Shown in pieces: positions 16,902-26,682 of a stretch of 64,000 bases of DNA. The number at the start of each line of letters is the position of its first letter. Position 1 is the stretch's first letter. Location of the stretch: positions 1 to 64,000 of the forward strand of contig JASBVG010000017.1 in NCBI GenBank assembly GCA_030147505.1, in the 5' to 3' direction. The notes under the pieces are model-generated. The model had not been told where the DNA came from, ran no database searches, and saw nothing but the letters and a program-made list of their open reading frames with translations. A program made the translations under genes and the position numbers. The stretch is from Tardiphaga sp. (lineage in GTDB: Bacteria; Pseudomonadota; Alphaproteobacteria; Rhizobiales; Xanthobacteraceae).

Positions 16902-18911
16902 ATGCAAGGGACGAACGTGCTGTTCGGTCAGATTGCCGTCGTATTCGGCATCGTGATCGCCGGCGTGTGGGCAGCCACACAATGGACGGCAGCAGCCCTT
17001 GGCTATCAAGTACGCCTTGGCTCGCCCTGGTTCGACTTCCTGGGCACGCCGGTCTATCACCCGTGGCGGCTGTTCGAGTGGTGGTTCTTCTTCGACGCCT
17101 ACGCACCGCGTGTCTTCGACATTGGCGGCGCGATTGCCGGCGGCAGCGGCCTTGTCGCCGTGCTGGTTGCCATCGGCATGTCGATCTGGCGCTCGCGCCA
17201 ATCACGCCTCGTCACCACCTACGGCTCGGCCCGCTGGGCGAACGCGGAGGACATTCGCAAGGCGGGTCTAACGCAGCCAGCCGGCGTGTTCCTCGGCCAG
17301 CATAACCGGCAGTACCTGCGCCATGAAGGCCCAGAACACGTCTTGACCTTTGCGCCCACGCGCAGCGGCAAAGGCGTTGGCCTGGTGGTGCCGACACTGC
17401 TTTCCTGGCCCGCGTCCGCCGTCATCCACGACATCAAGGGCGAGAACTGGCAGATCACCGCCGGCTGGCGCTCGCGCTTCTCGCATTGCCTGTTGTTCAA
17501 CCCCACGGATGCGAAGTCGGCGGCCTACAACCCGCTGCTGGAGGTGCGACGCGGCGCGCATGAAGTGCGCGACGTGCAGAACATCGCGGACATTCTGGTC
17601 GATCCCGAAGGCGCGCTGGAGCGGCGCAACCATTGGGAGAAGACTTCGCACGCGCTGCTGGTCGGGGCCATCTTGCATGTGCTCTACGCGGGCGAGGACA
17701 AGACGCTGCGCGGCGTCGCCAACTTCCTCTCCGATCCGGCCAGCCCATTCGAGCTGACCTTGCACCGGATGATGACCACGCCCCATCTGGGCGATGGCCC
17801 GCATCCGGTGGTTGCCTCTGCGGCGCGCGAAGTGCTCAACAAGTCGGACAACGAGCGCTCGGGCGTCTTGTCCACGGCCATGTCGTTCCTCGGCCTGTAC
17901 CGCGACCCGACGGTGGCCGAAGTCACCTCGCGCTGCGACTGGCGCATCGCCGATCTCATTTCCGTCGAGCACCCCGTATCGCTGTACCTCGTGGTGCCGC
18001 CTTCGGACATTTCGCGCACCAAACCGCTCATCCGCCTGATCCTCAACCAGATCGGCCGGCGGCTCACCGAATCACTCGACGGCAGCGATGGCATCGAGCG
18101 CCGCCACAAGTTGCTGCTGATGCTCGACGAATTCCCGGCCTTGGGCCGGCTCGACTTCTTCGAGACGGCACTGGCCTTCATGGCGGGCTACGGCATCCGC
18201 AGTTTTCTCATCGCGCAGTCGCTCAACCAGATCGACAAGGCGTATGGGCAGAACCATTCGATTCTGGACAACTGCCATGTGCGCGTGACGTTCGCCACCA
18301 ACGACGAACGCACCGCCAAGCGCATTTCCGAAACGCTTGGCACCGCTACCGAGCTACGCGCGCAGCGCAACTACGCTGGTCATCGGCTCGCGCCGTGGCT
18401 GGGCCACCTGATGGTGTCGCGGCAGGAGACGGCCCGCCCGCTGCTGACGCCGGGCGAAGTCATGCAGCTTCCGCCCGACGAGGCCGTGGTGATGGTCTCC
18501 AGCGTCGCGCCGATCAAGGCCAAGAAGCTGCGCTACTACGCAGACAGCAATTTCAAGCGGCGCGTGCTGTCACCGCCTGTGCTCGCTGCCGGGCGCTATG
18601 CCGATGTTCCTCCGGTACGCCCCGACGACTGGAGCGGACTGGCGATTCCGCCGACGCCTGCCGCACCGGCTACGTCATCCGCCGATGGCCTGGAACACCT
18701 GGGCACGGCCGACGACGGCTGCCCGCGCCGCCAGCCAGAGCTAACTGAGGCCGTCGCCTACGACCCCGAGAGCGCCGCGCCCGCGGCCGACCTCGGCCTG
18801 CTCGATGACGACGACGACCTGCCGCTTCCCCTTCCGCGCCAGCTTGATCCGGCCATGCAGCGCACGGCCCGGCTGGCATCCCTCGACCCCAACGACGGAA
18901 TCGAGCTATGA
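16902..18911 (+). CDS. traG: TraG/VirD4-type conjugative coupling protein
   Basis: The 669-residue hexameric ATPase brings the relaxase-DNA complex to the mating channel. Two N-terminal membrane segments (about 8-30 and 70-92) precede Walker A APTRSGKGVG (Lys 157) and Walker B LLLMLDEFPALG (Asp 409, Glu 410). The tail is acidic and proline-rich (LLDDDDDLPLPLP). ATG 16902 (MQGTNVLFG) follows TTGGAGACAAGG and is preferred over 16851. The stop overlaps the next gene by 4 bp. Confidence 0.95.
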   Translation: MQGTNVLFGQIAVVFGIVIAGVWAATQWTAAALGYQVRLGSPWFDFLGTPVYHPWRLFEWWFFFDAYAPRVFDIGGAIAGGSGLVAVLVAIGMSIWRSRQSRLVTTYGSARWANAEDIRKAGLTQPAGVFLGQHNRQYLRHEGPEHVLTFAPTRSGKGVGLVVPTLLSWPASAVIHDIKGENWQITAGWRSRFSHCLLFNPTDAKSAAYNPLLEVRRGAHEVRDVQNIADILVDPEGALERRNHWEKTSHALLVGAILHVLYAGEDKTLRGVANFLSDPASPFELTLHRMMTTPHLGDGPHPVVASAAREVLNKSDNERSGVLSTAMSFLGLYRDPTVAEVTSRCDWRIADLISVEHPVSLYLVVPPSDISRTKPLIRLILNQIGRRLTESLDGSDGIERRHKLLLMLDEFPALGRLDFFETALAFMAGYGIRSFLIAQSLNQIDKAYGQNHSILDNCHVRVTFATNDERTAKRISETLGTATELRAQRNYAGHRLAPWLGHLMVSRQETARPLLTPGEVMQLPPDEAVVMVSSVAPIKAKKLRYYADSNFKRRVLSPPVLAAGRYADVPPVRPDDWSGLAIPPTPAAPATSSADGLEHLGTADDGCPRRQPELTEAVAYDPESAAPAADLGLLDDDDDLPLPLPRQLDPAMQRTARLASLDPNDGIEL

Positions 18912-19372
18912 GCCACTACCGCCTGAACCTCTTTATCCAGCCCGAGCACGCCCAGCGGCTCGATGAACTGGCCGCCAAGAAAGGCGTGTCCAAGTCCAGC
19001 ATCGTCGCTGCCGCCTTAGCGTCTTGGCTGTCGCCGGACGCGGCCGACCAGCGCGAAGCGGCCATCGCCAAGCGGCTGGATCGGCTGTCGCGCCAAGCCG
19101 AGCGCATGGAGCGTGACCAGAACATCGCCATCGAGACGCTGGCGCTGTTCATCCGCTACTACCTCACGGTCAGCACGCCGGTTCCCGAGGCCCACCAAGA
19201 CGCGGCCCGCGCCCAGGGCAAGGCGCGCTTCGAGCAGTTCGTCGAACAGCTCGGCCGCCACCTGCTGCGCGGGCGCAGCCTCGTGCGTGACGTGGTGGAG
19301 GAACTGCATCCCGACCCGATGCGAATGGGGGGCACGGCGGCAGCCGCCCAGGCCCAGGAGCGTGCGTCATGA
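18908..19372 (+). CDS. CopG/ribbon-helix-helix-type protein of the tra operon
   Basis: The 154-residue protein has an N-terminal ribbon-helix-helix (YRLNLFIQPEHAQRLDELAA, then KSSIVAAALASWL) followed by a long helical, coiled-coil-like region. CopG-type proteins in this place are standard in Tn4371-type ICEs and may tune transfer-gene expression. It overlaps traG upstream and trbB downstream by 4 bp each. Confidence 0.85.
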   Translation: MSHYRLNLFIQPEHAQRLDELAAKKGVSKSSIVAAALASWLSPDAADQREAAIAKRLDRLSRQAERMERDQNIAIETLALFIRYYLTVSTPVPEAHQDAARAQGKARFEQFVEQLGRHLLRGRSLVRDVVEELHPDPMRMGGTAAAAQAQERAS

Positions 19373-20421
19373 GCACCACTCCCCAATCCATGACCACTGC
19401 GGCGCTTGACCGACGTATCCAGATGCTGCGCACGGCAATGGGGCCGCTGATCGCCGCCGCGCTCGAAGACCCGGACGTGGTGGAAATCATGCTCAACCCG
19501 GATCGCACCCTCTGGGTGGATCGCCTGTCCTCGGGTCGCGCCCCGATGGGCGTGGAGATGCCCGAAGCCGATGGCGAGCGAATCATCCGCCTCGTCGCGG
19601 CCCATGTCGGTGCGGAAGTGCATCGCGGCCAGCCGCTGCTATCGGCCGAGTTGCCCGAAACCGGCGAACGCTTCGAGGGCATCTTGCCGCCCGCTGCACC
19701 GGGGCCGGCCTTCGCGCTGCGCAAGCGCGCCATCGGCGTCATTCCGCTGGAGCGGTACGTCGTGGAGGGAATGATGACGGCCGCACAGGCGGGCTTTCTG
19801 GTTCGCGCTGTGCGCGAGCGCAAGAACATCCTGATCGCCGGGGCCACCAGCAGCGGCAAGACGACCCTTGCCAATGCTCTGCTCGCCGAGATAGCCGCCA
19901 CGGGCGACCGCGTGCTGGTGCTCGAAGACACGGTGGAACTGCAATGCGCGGCCCGCGACCACGTACCGCTGCGCACCCGCGCTGGCGTGGTGTCCATGAC
20001 CGAGCTGGTGCGCTCATCCATGCGCCTGCGCCCGGATCGCGTGGTCGTTGGCGAGGTGCGCGGCGCCGAGGCGCTGGATCTCATCAAGGTATGGGGCACG
20101 GGCCACCCCGGCGGCATCGCCACGATCCACGCCGGCTCCGCACTGGGCGCGCTGCTGCGCCTGGAGCAACTGATTCTCGAAGTGGCGGTGAACCCGCCGC
20201 GTGCGCTGATCGCCGAGGCGGTCAACGTGGTGATCCACATCGCTGGGCGTGGGCGCAAGCGCCGCATCGAGAGCATCGCCCGCGTCGTCGGCTTCGACGG
20301 CGTGGGCTACCAACTGGCGGACGCACTGGAGACGCCGTTCCCCGAGCTGCTGCCACTTCCCGATGCCGCACCCGCTGCGGCGATTTCCCCGTCCCCTGAC
20401 CAACCTGGAGAACTGCCATGA
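19369..20421 (+). CDS. trbB: TrbB, VirB11-type ATPase of the mating-pair apparatus
   Basis: A 350-residue secretion ATPase. N-terminal domain with DPDVVEIMLNPDRTLWVDR, Walker A GATSSGKTTLAN (Lys 164), Asp box LEDTVELQC and Walker B region RPDRVVVGEVRGAEALDLI. It powers pilus assembly and DNA transfer at the inner membrane. Coupled by 4-bp overlaps to the genes on both sides. Confidence 0.96.
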   Translation: MSTTPQSMTTAALDRRIQMLRTAMGPLIAAALEDPDVVEIMLNPDRTLWVDRLSSGRAPMGVEMPEADGERIIRLVAAHVGAEVHRGQPLLSAELPETGERFEGILPPAAPGPAFALRKRAIGVIPLERYVVEGMMTAAQAGFLVRAVRERKNILIAGATSSGKTTLANALLAEIAATGDRVLVLEDTVELQCAARDHVPLRTRAGVVSMTELVRSSMRLRPDRVVVGEVRGAEALDLIKVWGTGHPGGIATIHAGSALGALLRLEQLILEVAVNPPRALIAEAVNVVIHIAGRGRKRRIESIARVVGFDGVGYQLADALETPFPELLPLPDAAPAAAISPSPDQPGELP

Positions 20422-20810
20422 CGCAGATGATCGTTCCTGCTTTCCGTTTTTCTGCAAATCCGGCTTTGCGCCTGCCCACACGGTCGCGGCTGCACAGCCT
20501 GGGTCGCCCTGCGGCGCAAGGGCTGCTGCTGTCCGCGCTGCTGCTGTTTCTGGCCGGCACCGCGCAGGCCGCCGGCTCCTCGATGCCCTGGGAAGGCCCG
20601 TTGCAGTCGATTTTGGAGTCGATTCAAGGGCCGGTGGCGCGCATCGTCGCGGTCATCATCATCATCGCGACGGGCCTGGCGCTCGCCTTTGGCGACACGT
20701 CGGGCGGTTTTCGCAAGCTGATCCAGATCGTGTTCGGCTTGAGCATCGCCTTCGCGGCTTCGAGCTTCTTCCTGTCCTTCTTCAGCTTCTCCGGCGGAGC
20801 TGTCGTATGA
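20418..20810 (+). CDS. trbC: TrbC, VirB2-type pilin
   Basis: The 130-residue pilin precursor has a long signal sequence ending near AQAAGSSMPW, followed by two hydrophobic helices as in VirB2/TrbC. The TraF-like peptidase at 171 is the expected processing enzyme. Overlaps trbB and trbD by 4 bp. Confidence 0.93.
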   Translation: MTQMIVPAFRFSANPALRLPTRSRLHSLGRPAAQGLLLSALLLFLAGTAQAAGSSMPWEGPLQSILESIQGPVARIVAVIIIIATGLALAFGDTSGGFRKLIQIVFGLSIAFAASSFFLSFFSFSGGAVV

Positions 20811-21079
20811 GCGGGTCTGACACCTTCGCGGCCGGGTTCGAGGTGCCGCTGCATCGCTCGCTGACCGAGCCGATCTTGATGGGCGGTGCACCGCGCACCG
20901 TGGCGATTGCCAACGGCACGCTGGCCGCCGCCGTCGGGCTGGGCCTGCAACTGTGGATTCCGGGCGTGGTGCTCTGGATCGTCGGCCACGCGCTGGCGGT
21001 CTGGGGTGCGCGTGTCGATCCGCAGTTCATGGCCGTGTTTGCCCGGCACATCAAGCACCGCCCGCTGCTGGACGTGTGA
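20807..21079 (+). CDS. trbD: TrbD, VirB3-type membrane protein
   Basis: Ninety residues; N-terminal FEVPLHRSLTEPILMGGAPR is the TrbD/VirB3 signature, followed by one long hydrophobic hairpin (about 33-65). It forms part of the inner-membrane platform with TrbE. The frame is open upstream through trbC, but ATG 20807 overlaps the trbC stop and gives the usual length. Confidence 0.94.
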   Translation: MSGSDTFAAGFEVPLHRSLTEPILMGGAPRTVAIANGTLAAAVGLGLQLWIPGVVLWIVGHALAVWGARVDPQFMAVFARHIKHRPLLDV

Positions 21080-21091
21080 GGGGACGCCGCC

Positions 21092-23557
21092 ATGCTGAAC
21101 CTTGCCGAATACCGCCAGCGGCCCGCGCTGCTGGCCGACTGGCTGCCCTGGGCCGGGCTGATCGCGCCGGGCGTCGTCTTGAACAAGGACGGCAGTTTCC
21201 AGCGCACGGCGCGGTTTCGCGGGCCTGACCTCGACAGCGCCACGCAAGGCGAGCTGATCGCCACGTCGGCCCGCTTGAACAACGCGCTGCGCCGGATGGG
21301 CTCGGGCTGGGCGCTGTTCATCGAGGCCGAGCGCCGCGCTGCGGCCGACTACCCACATTCCGACTTTCCCGAACCGTTGTCTTGGCTAGTGGACGAGGAA
21401 CGCCGGGCAGCGTTCGAGGAATCGGGCAACCATTTCGAGAGCGGCTACCACCTGACGCTGGTGTACCTGCCGCCCGAGGAATCCCGCGCCCGCGCGGCGG
21501 GCATGTTGTACGAGAACCGTCCCACCGAAGGCGTGGACTGGCGCGAGCGACTGACCGCCTTCATCGCGGAAACAGATCGCGTCTTTGACCTGCTTGATGG
21601 CGTGATGCCGGAGATTGCCTGGCTGGACGACAGCCAGACGCTGACCTACCTGCACGCGGCTATCTCGACGCGGCGCTACCGTGTGGGCGTACCTGAAGTG
21701 CCGTTTCACCTCGATGCGCTGCTGGCCGATGCCCCGCTGGTCGGCGGCCTCGCGCCGATGCTGGGCGACCAGCACCTGCGTATTGCGACAGTGCGGGGCT
21801 TCCCGACCTCGACCTGGCCGGGGATTCTGGACGACCTCAACCGCCTGGGGTTTGCGTACCGCTGGAGCACGCGCTTTCTCTGCCTCGACAAATCCGAGGC
21901 GGAAAAAGAACTCGCCCGCCTGCGCCGCCAGTGGTTCGCCAAGCGCAAGAACGTCATCGCGCTGCTGCGCGAAACGATCTTCCAGCAGGAAAGCCCGCTG
22001 GTGGACACGGATGCCAGCAACAAGGCCGCCGACGCGAACGCCGCCTTGCAGGAGCTGGGCAGCGATCAAGTGGCCTTCGGCTACCTCACCGCCACGGTAA
22101 CGGTGCTCGATGCCGATCCCGCCGTGGCAGATGAAAAGCTGCGCATGGTGGAGCGCGTCATCCAGGGTCGGGGCTTCGTGACCATCCCCGAAACGCTCAA
22201 CGCCGTGGATGCGTGGCTGTCCTCGATCCCCGGCAACGCCTACGCGAACGTCCGCCAGCCCATCGTCTCGACGCTGAACCTGGTGCACCTCATGCCGGTG
22301 TCAGCGGTATGGGCCGGGCCGGAGAAGAACGACCATCTGGATGGCCCACCGCTGATCATCACGCGCACCGATGGCGCCACGCCGTTCCGGCTGGTGACGC
22401 ACATCGGCGACGTGGGCCACACGCTGGTCGCCGGCCCGACGGGCATGGGCAAGTCGGTCTTGCTCGCCACGCTGGCGATGCAGTTCCGCCGCTACCCCGG
22501 CTCGCGCATCTTCGCGTTCGACATGGGGCGCTCGATGCGTGCCACCATCCTCGGGCTGAGCGGCGAGCACTACGACCTGGGTACGGATGGCGAGATTGCC
22601 TTCCAGCCTTTGGCTCGCATCGACCGGGAGGGCTACCGAACCTGGGCCGCCGAATGGATCGAGGGCCGCTTGCTGCACGAAGGTGTCGCCGTCGGCCCCG
22701 AAGAAAAGGCGGCGGTCTGGTCGGCACTTGGCAGCCTTGCCGGTGCGCCGGTGGAACAGCGCACCATGACCGGCCTGTCGGTGCTGCTGCAATCGAACGC
22801 GCTGCGCCAGGCGCTCGCGCCCTATGTGCTGGGCGGTGCCCACGGCAAGCTGCTGGACGCCGACCGCGACCGACTGGGCATGGCCGACGTGCAAGGCTTC
22901 GAGATGGAAGAGCTAATGCACAGCAAGGCTGCGGTGCAGGCGGTGCTGCGCTATCTGTTCGCCCGCTTCGATGAGCGCTTCGACGGGGCGCCGACGCTGC
23001 TGATCCTCGATGAGGCGTGGCTGTTCCTCGACGAGCCCGCGTTTGCCGCGCGCATTCGCCAGTGGCTCAAGACGCTGCGCAAGAAGAACGTCAGCGTCAT
23101 CTTCTCCACGCAGTCGCTCGCGGACATCAAGGATTCGAGCATCGCGCCGGCCATCATTGAGAGCTGCGCCAGCCGCATCTTCCTGGCCAATCCGCAGGCG
23201 ACAGAACCGCAGATTCGCACGATCTACGAAGGCTTCGGCCTCAACAGCCGGCAGATCGAGATCGTCGCCACCGCGCAGCCCAAGCGCGACTACTACTACC
23301 AATCCCGTCTCGGCAATCGCCTGTTCGACCTTGACCTGGGGCCGGCGGTGCTGGCCTTCGCGGGCGCTTCCACGCCGCAAGACCAGCGCGACATCGACGC
23401 GGTGCTCACCGTGGCTTCCACCGCTTCTTCCACGTTCGCAGCCGCATGGCTGCGCCACCGCAGCCTCGATTGGGCGGCCGAGCTGCTGCGTGACTTCCCC
23501 GGCACGCCGCCGGGCGCCGCCTTTGTTCCCACCCATCCGCAGGAGAACCACCCATGA
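21092..23557 (+). CDS. trbE: TrbE, VirB4-type ATPase
   Basis: The 821-residue ATPase drives assembly of the mating channel. CagE/VirB4 N-terminal domain (to about residue 400), Walker A GPTGMGKSVLL (Lys 454), and Walker B PTLLILDEAWLFLDEP (Asp 640, Glu 641) followed by IFSTQSLADI. Full family length, no interruption. Ends in a 4-bp overlap with trbJ. Confidence 0.97.
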   Translation: MLNLAEYRQRPALLADWLPWAGLIAPGVVLNKDGSFQRTARFRGPDLDSATQGELIATSARLNNALRRMGSGWALFIEAERRAAADYPHSDFPEPLSWLVDEERRAAFEESGNHFESGYHLTLVYLPPEESRARAAGMLYENRPTEGVDWRERLTAFIAETDRVFDLLDGVMPEIAWLDDSQTLTYLHAAISTRRYRVGVPEVPFHLDALLADAPLVGGLAPMLGDQHLRIATVRGFPTSTWPGILDDLNRLGFAYRWSTRFLCLDKSEAEKELARLRRQWFAKRKNVIALLRETIFQQESPLVDTDASNKAADANAALQELGSDQVAFGYLTATVTVLDADPAVADEKLRMVERVIQGRGFVTIPETLNAVDAWLSSIPGNAYANVRQPIVSTLNLVHLMPVSAVWAGPEKNDHLDGPPLIITRTDGATPFRLVTHIGDVGHTLVAGPTGMGKSVLLATLAMQFRRYPGSRIFAFDMGRSMRATILGLSGEHYDLGTDGEIAFQPLARIDREGYRTWAAEWIEGRLLHEGVAVGPEEKAAVWSALGSLAGAPVEQRTMTGLSVLLQSNALRQALAPYVLGGAHGKLLDADRDRLGMADVQGFEMEELMHSKAAVQAVLRYLFARFDERFDGAPTLLILDEAWLFLDEPAFAARIRQWLKTLRKKNVSVIFSTQSLADIKDSSIAPAIIESCASRIFLANPQATEPQIRTIYEGFGLNSRQIEIVATAQPKRDYYYQSRLGNRLFDLDLGPAVLAFAGASTPQDQRDIDAVLTVASTASSTFAAAWLRHRSLDWAAELLRDFPGTPPGAAFVPTHPQENHP

Positions 23558-24309
23558 AAACCCATGCTCCCAAGCTCGCCGCGTTGACCGCCGCCTGCGT
23601 GCTCGCCTTCGGCATCGCGCAGCCCGCGCACGCGCTGTTCGGCGTCGGCGACATCGTGCTCGACCCGACCAATCTGGTGCAGAACACGCTCACCGCCGTT
23701 CGCACGCTGGAGCAGATCAACAACCAGATCCGCCAGCTCCAGAACGAAGCGCAGATGCTCATCAACCAGGCGCGCAACTTGGCCAGCCTGCCGTCCAGCG
23801 TGGTGGGCCAGTTGCGCGCGAACCTGGCGACCACCCAGCGCCTCATCGCGCAGGCCAAAGGCCTGGCCTACGACGTGACGAACATCGACCGCGAGTTTTC
23901 GCGCCTGTACCCCGAGAAGTACGCCGCCACGGTGAGCGGCAATCAGATGTACCTCGATGCGCAGGAGCGCTGGAAGAACACGCTCAACGGCCTGCAGACC
24001 ACCATGCAGATGCAGGCCCAAGCGTCGCAGAACCTGAGCGACGACGAAAGCGTGCTGGCCGACCTCGTGGGCAAGAGCCAGTCGGCGGAGGGCGCGTTGC
24101 AGGCGATGCAGGCCATGAACCAGTTGCTCGCCCTGCAGGCCAAGCAGTCGATCCAGACGCAGCGGCTCCAGATCACGCAAGACCGGGCCGCCTCGCTGGA
24201 GCTGGCGAGGCAGGCCGCGGCCACGGAGCGCGGGCGCGAGGTGACGCGCCGCTTCCTGGGCGAAGGCACGCCGTACACGCCGCAGCCCGTCCATTTCTAC
24301 AACCGCTGA
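23554..24309 (+). CDS. trbJ: TrbJ, VirB5-type minor pilus protein
   Basis: The 251-residue secreted protein has a signal peptide (to about residue 29, QPAHALFG). Long amphipathic helices rich in Gln and Asn follow (LEQINNQIRQLQNEAQMLI), typical of TrbJ. Expected at the pilus tip in the periplasm/outer surface. Overlaps trbE; an EexN lipoprotein gene follows 11 bp later. Confidence 0.94.
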   Translation: MKTHAPKLAALTAACVLAFGIAQPAHALFGVGDIVLDPTNLVQNTLTAVRTLEQINNQIRQLQNEAQMLINQARNLASLPSSVVGQLRANLATTQRLIAQAKGLAYDVTNIDREFSRLYPEKYAATVSGNQMYLDAQERWKNTLNGLQTTMQMQAQASQNLSDDESVLADLVGKSQSAEGALQAMQAMNQLLALQAKQSIQTQRLQITQDRAASLELARQAAATERGREVTRRFLGEGTPYTPQPVHFYNR

Positions 24310-24320
24310 CGGGGACGGCC

Positions 24321-24620
24321 ATGAAGAACGCGCCCGTCCTGTTCGCTCTCACGTCCCTGTTGGCCGGCTGCGACCGGCCGCCCGCGGTGGATGCACTGGC
24401 CGCTGACCCGTCCCGGCTGCACACGCTGCGCGCGCAATGCCGTGCGGGCGAGCACGGCGGCGCGTTCTGCGCGCAGGTGGCGCAAGCCGACCTGCGCCGC
24501 TTTCTCTCCGGCAAGGCCGGCCCCGGCGAGTACCAGACGCCCGCCGACCTGCCGCCGATTCCGCCCAGCTTCGATGAGCCCGCCGATGGCAACGGGCCAG
24601 GGCAGGAGGACTCGCCATGA
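24321..24620 (+). CDS. trbK: TrbK/EexN-type entry-exclusion lipoprotein (second copy)
   Basis: Ninety-nine residues; lipobox LLAGC near residue 17, then LAADPSRLHTLRAQCRAGE and AFCAQVAQADLRRFLSG, which parallels the sequence of the EexN protein at 16454. The C-terminal third is proline-rich. Position between trbJ and trbL is that of RP4 trbK, the exclusion protein. ATG 24321 follows CGGGGACGGCC; the end overlaps trbL by 4 bp. Confidence 0.85.
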   Translation: MKNAPVLFALTSLLAGCDRPPAVDALAADPSRLHTLRAQCRAGEHGGAFCAQVAQADLRRFLSGKAGPGEYQTPADLPPIPPSFDEPADGNGPGQEDSP

Positions 24621-25966
24621 ACGACGTGACCATCATCGACCGTTTTCTCGATACGTTCTCGCGCTACATCGACTCGGGCTTTGGCCTGCTGCATGGCGAG
24701 GTGGCCTTTCTCACTGCCACGCTGATCGTCATCGACATGACCATCGCCGGGCTCTTCTGGGCGATGGGACATGCCACCGGCCAGGGCGAGGACGTGATCG
24801 CCAAGCTGATCCGCAAGGTGCTGTACGTCGGCGCCTTCGCCTACATCATCGGCAACTTCAACTGGCTGGCCGGCATCGTGTTCCGTTCGTTCGCGGGCCT
24901 GGGCCTGACCGCCAGCGGCTCGACCCTGAGCATGGAGAACTTCCTGCAACCGGGCAGGCTGGCCAAGGTCGGCATCGACGCCGGGGCGCCGATCCTCAAG
25001 CAGATCGGCGACATGGCGGGATTTCCTGAGGTGTTCGTGAACATCACGCCCATCGTCGTGATGTTCCTCGCCTGGCTGATCGTCCTGCTGTGCTTCTTCG
25101 TGCTGGCGATCCAGCTTTTCATCACGCTGATCGAGTTCAAGCTGACCACGCTCGCGGGCTTCGTGCTGGTGCCGTTCGCGCTGTGGAACAAGACCGCGTT
25201 CCTGGCAGAAAAGGTGCTGGGCAACGTGGTGTCCTCGGGCATCAAGGTGCTGGTGCTGGCCGTCATCGTGGGCATTGGCTCGGGCCTGTTCGCCGAGTTC
25301 CAGGTGCAGCCGGCCGAGCCATCCATCGACCATTCGGTCGTTGTCATGCTGGCCTCGCTGACCCTGCTGGCGCTGGGCATCTTCGGGCCAGGCATTGCGG
25401 CCGGGCTGGTGTCGGGTGGCCCGCAGCTCGGCGCGGGCGCGATGGCCGGTGCCGCGCTGGGCGCGGCCGGCGCTGCGGTTGCCGTGGGTGCAGCGGCCAC
25501 GGGCGTCGGCGGTGCTGTCGCAGCCGGCGCGCGCATGGCTCCGGCTGCGGCCAAGCTGGCCGGCAGCGGTGCACGTGCCGCCGTCGGGGCCGCCAGCAGC
25601 GCGAAGTCGGCGTTTCAGGCCGGCTCCGCGTCCGCTGGCGGTGGCTTCAAAGGCGCAGCCGCCGGCGTGGGCAATGTCGCCAAGACCGGCGCGCAGGCCG
25701 CCGGGCAGAAGGTGGCCGATGGCGCGCGCTCGATGAAGGAGCGTGTCGCCGCTGCCTTCCGGCCGGATGACGCCCCTGCATCCAGTGGCCCGCAGAGCGC
25801 AGCCGATTCGGCAGCGCCTACCGCTGCCGAACAGCCCGCCTGGGCCAAGCGCCTGCATCGCAGGCAGCAACTGACCCATGCCGCGACGACTGCCGCCCAC
25901 ACGCTGCGCGGTGGCGATGGCGGCAGCTCCAGCCAAGGCCCCAGCCTGCGCGATTCCGACTCATAA
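24617..25966 (+). CDS. trbL: TrbL, VirB6-type polytopic channel protein
   Basis: The 449-residue protein has five or six membrane helices in residues 30-270 (for example ITPIVVMFLAWLIVLLCFFV). An alanine/glycine-rich, low-complexity C-terminal region follows (280-449), usual for TrbL. It lines the inner-membrane channel. The direct repeats in that tail reflect Ala/Gly codon runs, not a separate element. Confidence 0.95.
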   Translation: MNDVTIIDRFLDTFSRYIDSGFGLLHGEVAFLTATLIVIDMTIAGLFWAMGHATGQGEDVIAKLIRKVLYVGAFAYIIGNFNWLAGIVFRSFAGLGLTASGSTLSMENFLQPGRLAKVGIDAGAPILKQIGDMAGFPEVFVNITPIVVMFLAWLIVLLCFFVLAIQLFITLIEFKLTTLAGFVLVPFALWNKTAFLAEKVLGNVVSSGIKVLVLAVIVGIGSGLFAEFQVQPAEPSIDHSVVVMLASLTLLALGIFGPGIAAGLVSGGPQLGAGAMAGAALGAAGAAVAVGAAATGVGGAVAAGARMAPAAAKLAGSGARAAVGAASSAKSAFQAGSASAGGGFKGAAAGVGNVAKTGAQAAGQKVADGARSMKERVAAAFRPDDAPASSGPQSAADSAAPTAAEQPAWAKRLHRRQQLTHAATTAAHTLRGGDGGSSSQGPSLRDSDS

Positions 25967-25977
25967 GGAGATAGACC

Positions 25978-26682
25978 ATGCGATTCAAAAGACCCCAGGT
26001 GCGCTACGCCGACACGTCGCAGCCCGCCACGCCGTACCAAGCCGCAGGCCAGGTCTGGGACGAGCGCATCGGCTCGCCGCGCGTGCAGGCGAAGAACTGG
26101 CGCCTGATGGCCTTCGGCTGCCTCGCTCTCGCATTGCTGATGGCCGGTGGCCTGGTCTGGCGCTCGGCGCAGTCCATCGTGACGCCCTATGTGATCGAGG
26201 TCGATCAGGCTGGGCAGGTGCGTACCGTGGGCGAAGCCGCCACGCCGTACCGGCCCAGCGATGCGCAGGTGGCCTACCACCTGGGCCGCTTCATCGGCCT
26301 GGTGCGCTCGCTGTCCATCGACCCCATCGTGGTTCGGCAGAACTGGCTCGATGCCTACAACTACACCACCGACAAGGGCGCCGTGGTGCTAAACGACTAC
26401 GCCCGCGTGAACGATCCGTTCGCGCGCATCGGCAAGGAGTCGGTGACGGTGCAGATCACCAGCGTGACCCGCGCCAGCGACACGTCTTTCAACGTGCGCT
26501 GGACGGAGACGCGCTACGTCAACGGCGCCCTGGATCGCACCGAGCGCTGGAACGCGGTGATTTCCATCGTGCAGCAGACCCCGCGCACCGAGCAGCGCCT
26601 GCGTAAGAACCCCTTAGGCATCTACGTCAACGGACTGTCGTGGAGCCGCGAACTGGAAGGAAACGAAGGAGCAAAACCATGA
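25978..26682 (+). CDS. trbF: TrbF, VirB8-type assembly factor
   Basis: The 234-residue protein has a cytoplasmic N-terminus, one membrane helix (about 41-62) and a periplasmic VirB8-like domain (RQNWLDAYNYTTDKGA, and FNVRWTETRY near the middle). It nucleates pore assembly. The start ATG 25978 follows AAGGAGATAGACC; the stop overlaps trbG by 4 bp. Confidence 0.95.
   Translation: MRFKRPQVRYADTSQPATPYQAAGQVWDERIGSPRVQAKNWRLMAFGCLALALLMAGGLVWRSAQSIVTPYVIEVDQAGQVRTVGEAATPYRPSDAQVAYHLGRFIGLVRSLSIDPIVVRQNWLDAYNYTTDKGAVVLNDYARVNDPFARIGKESVTVQITSVTRASDTSFNVRWTETRYVNGALDRTERWNAVISIVQQTPRTEQRLRKNPLGIYVNGLSWSRELEGNEGAKP

Noticed and set aside
25430..25760. Short direct repeats in the end of trbL
   Set aside because: They are Ala/Gly codon runs in the normal low-complexity tail of TrbL, not a separate element.
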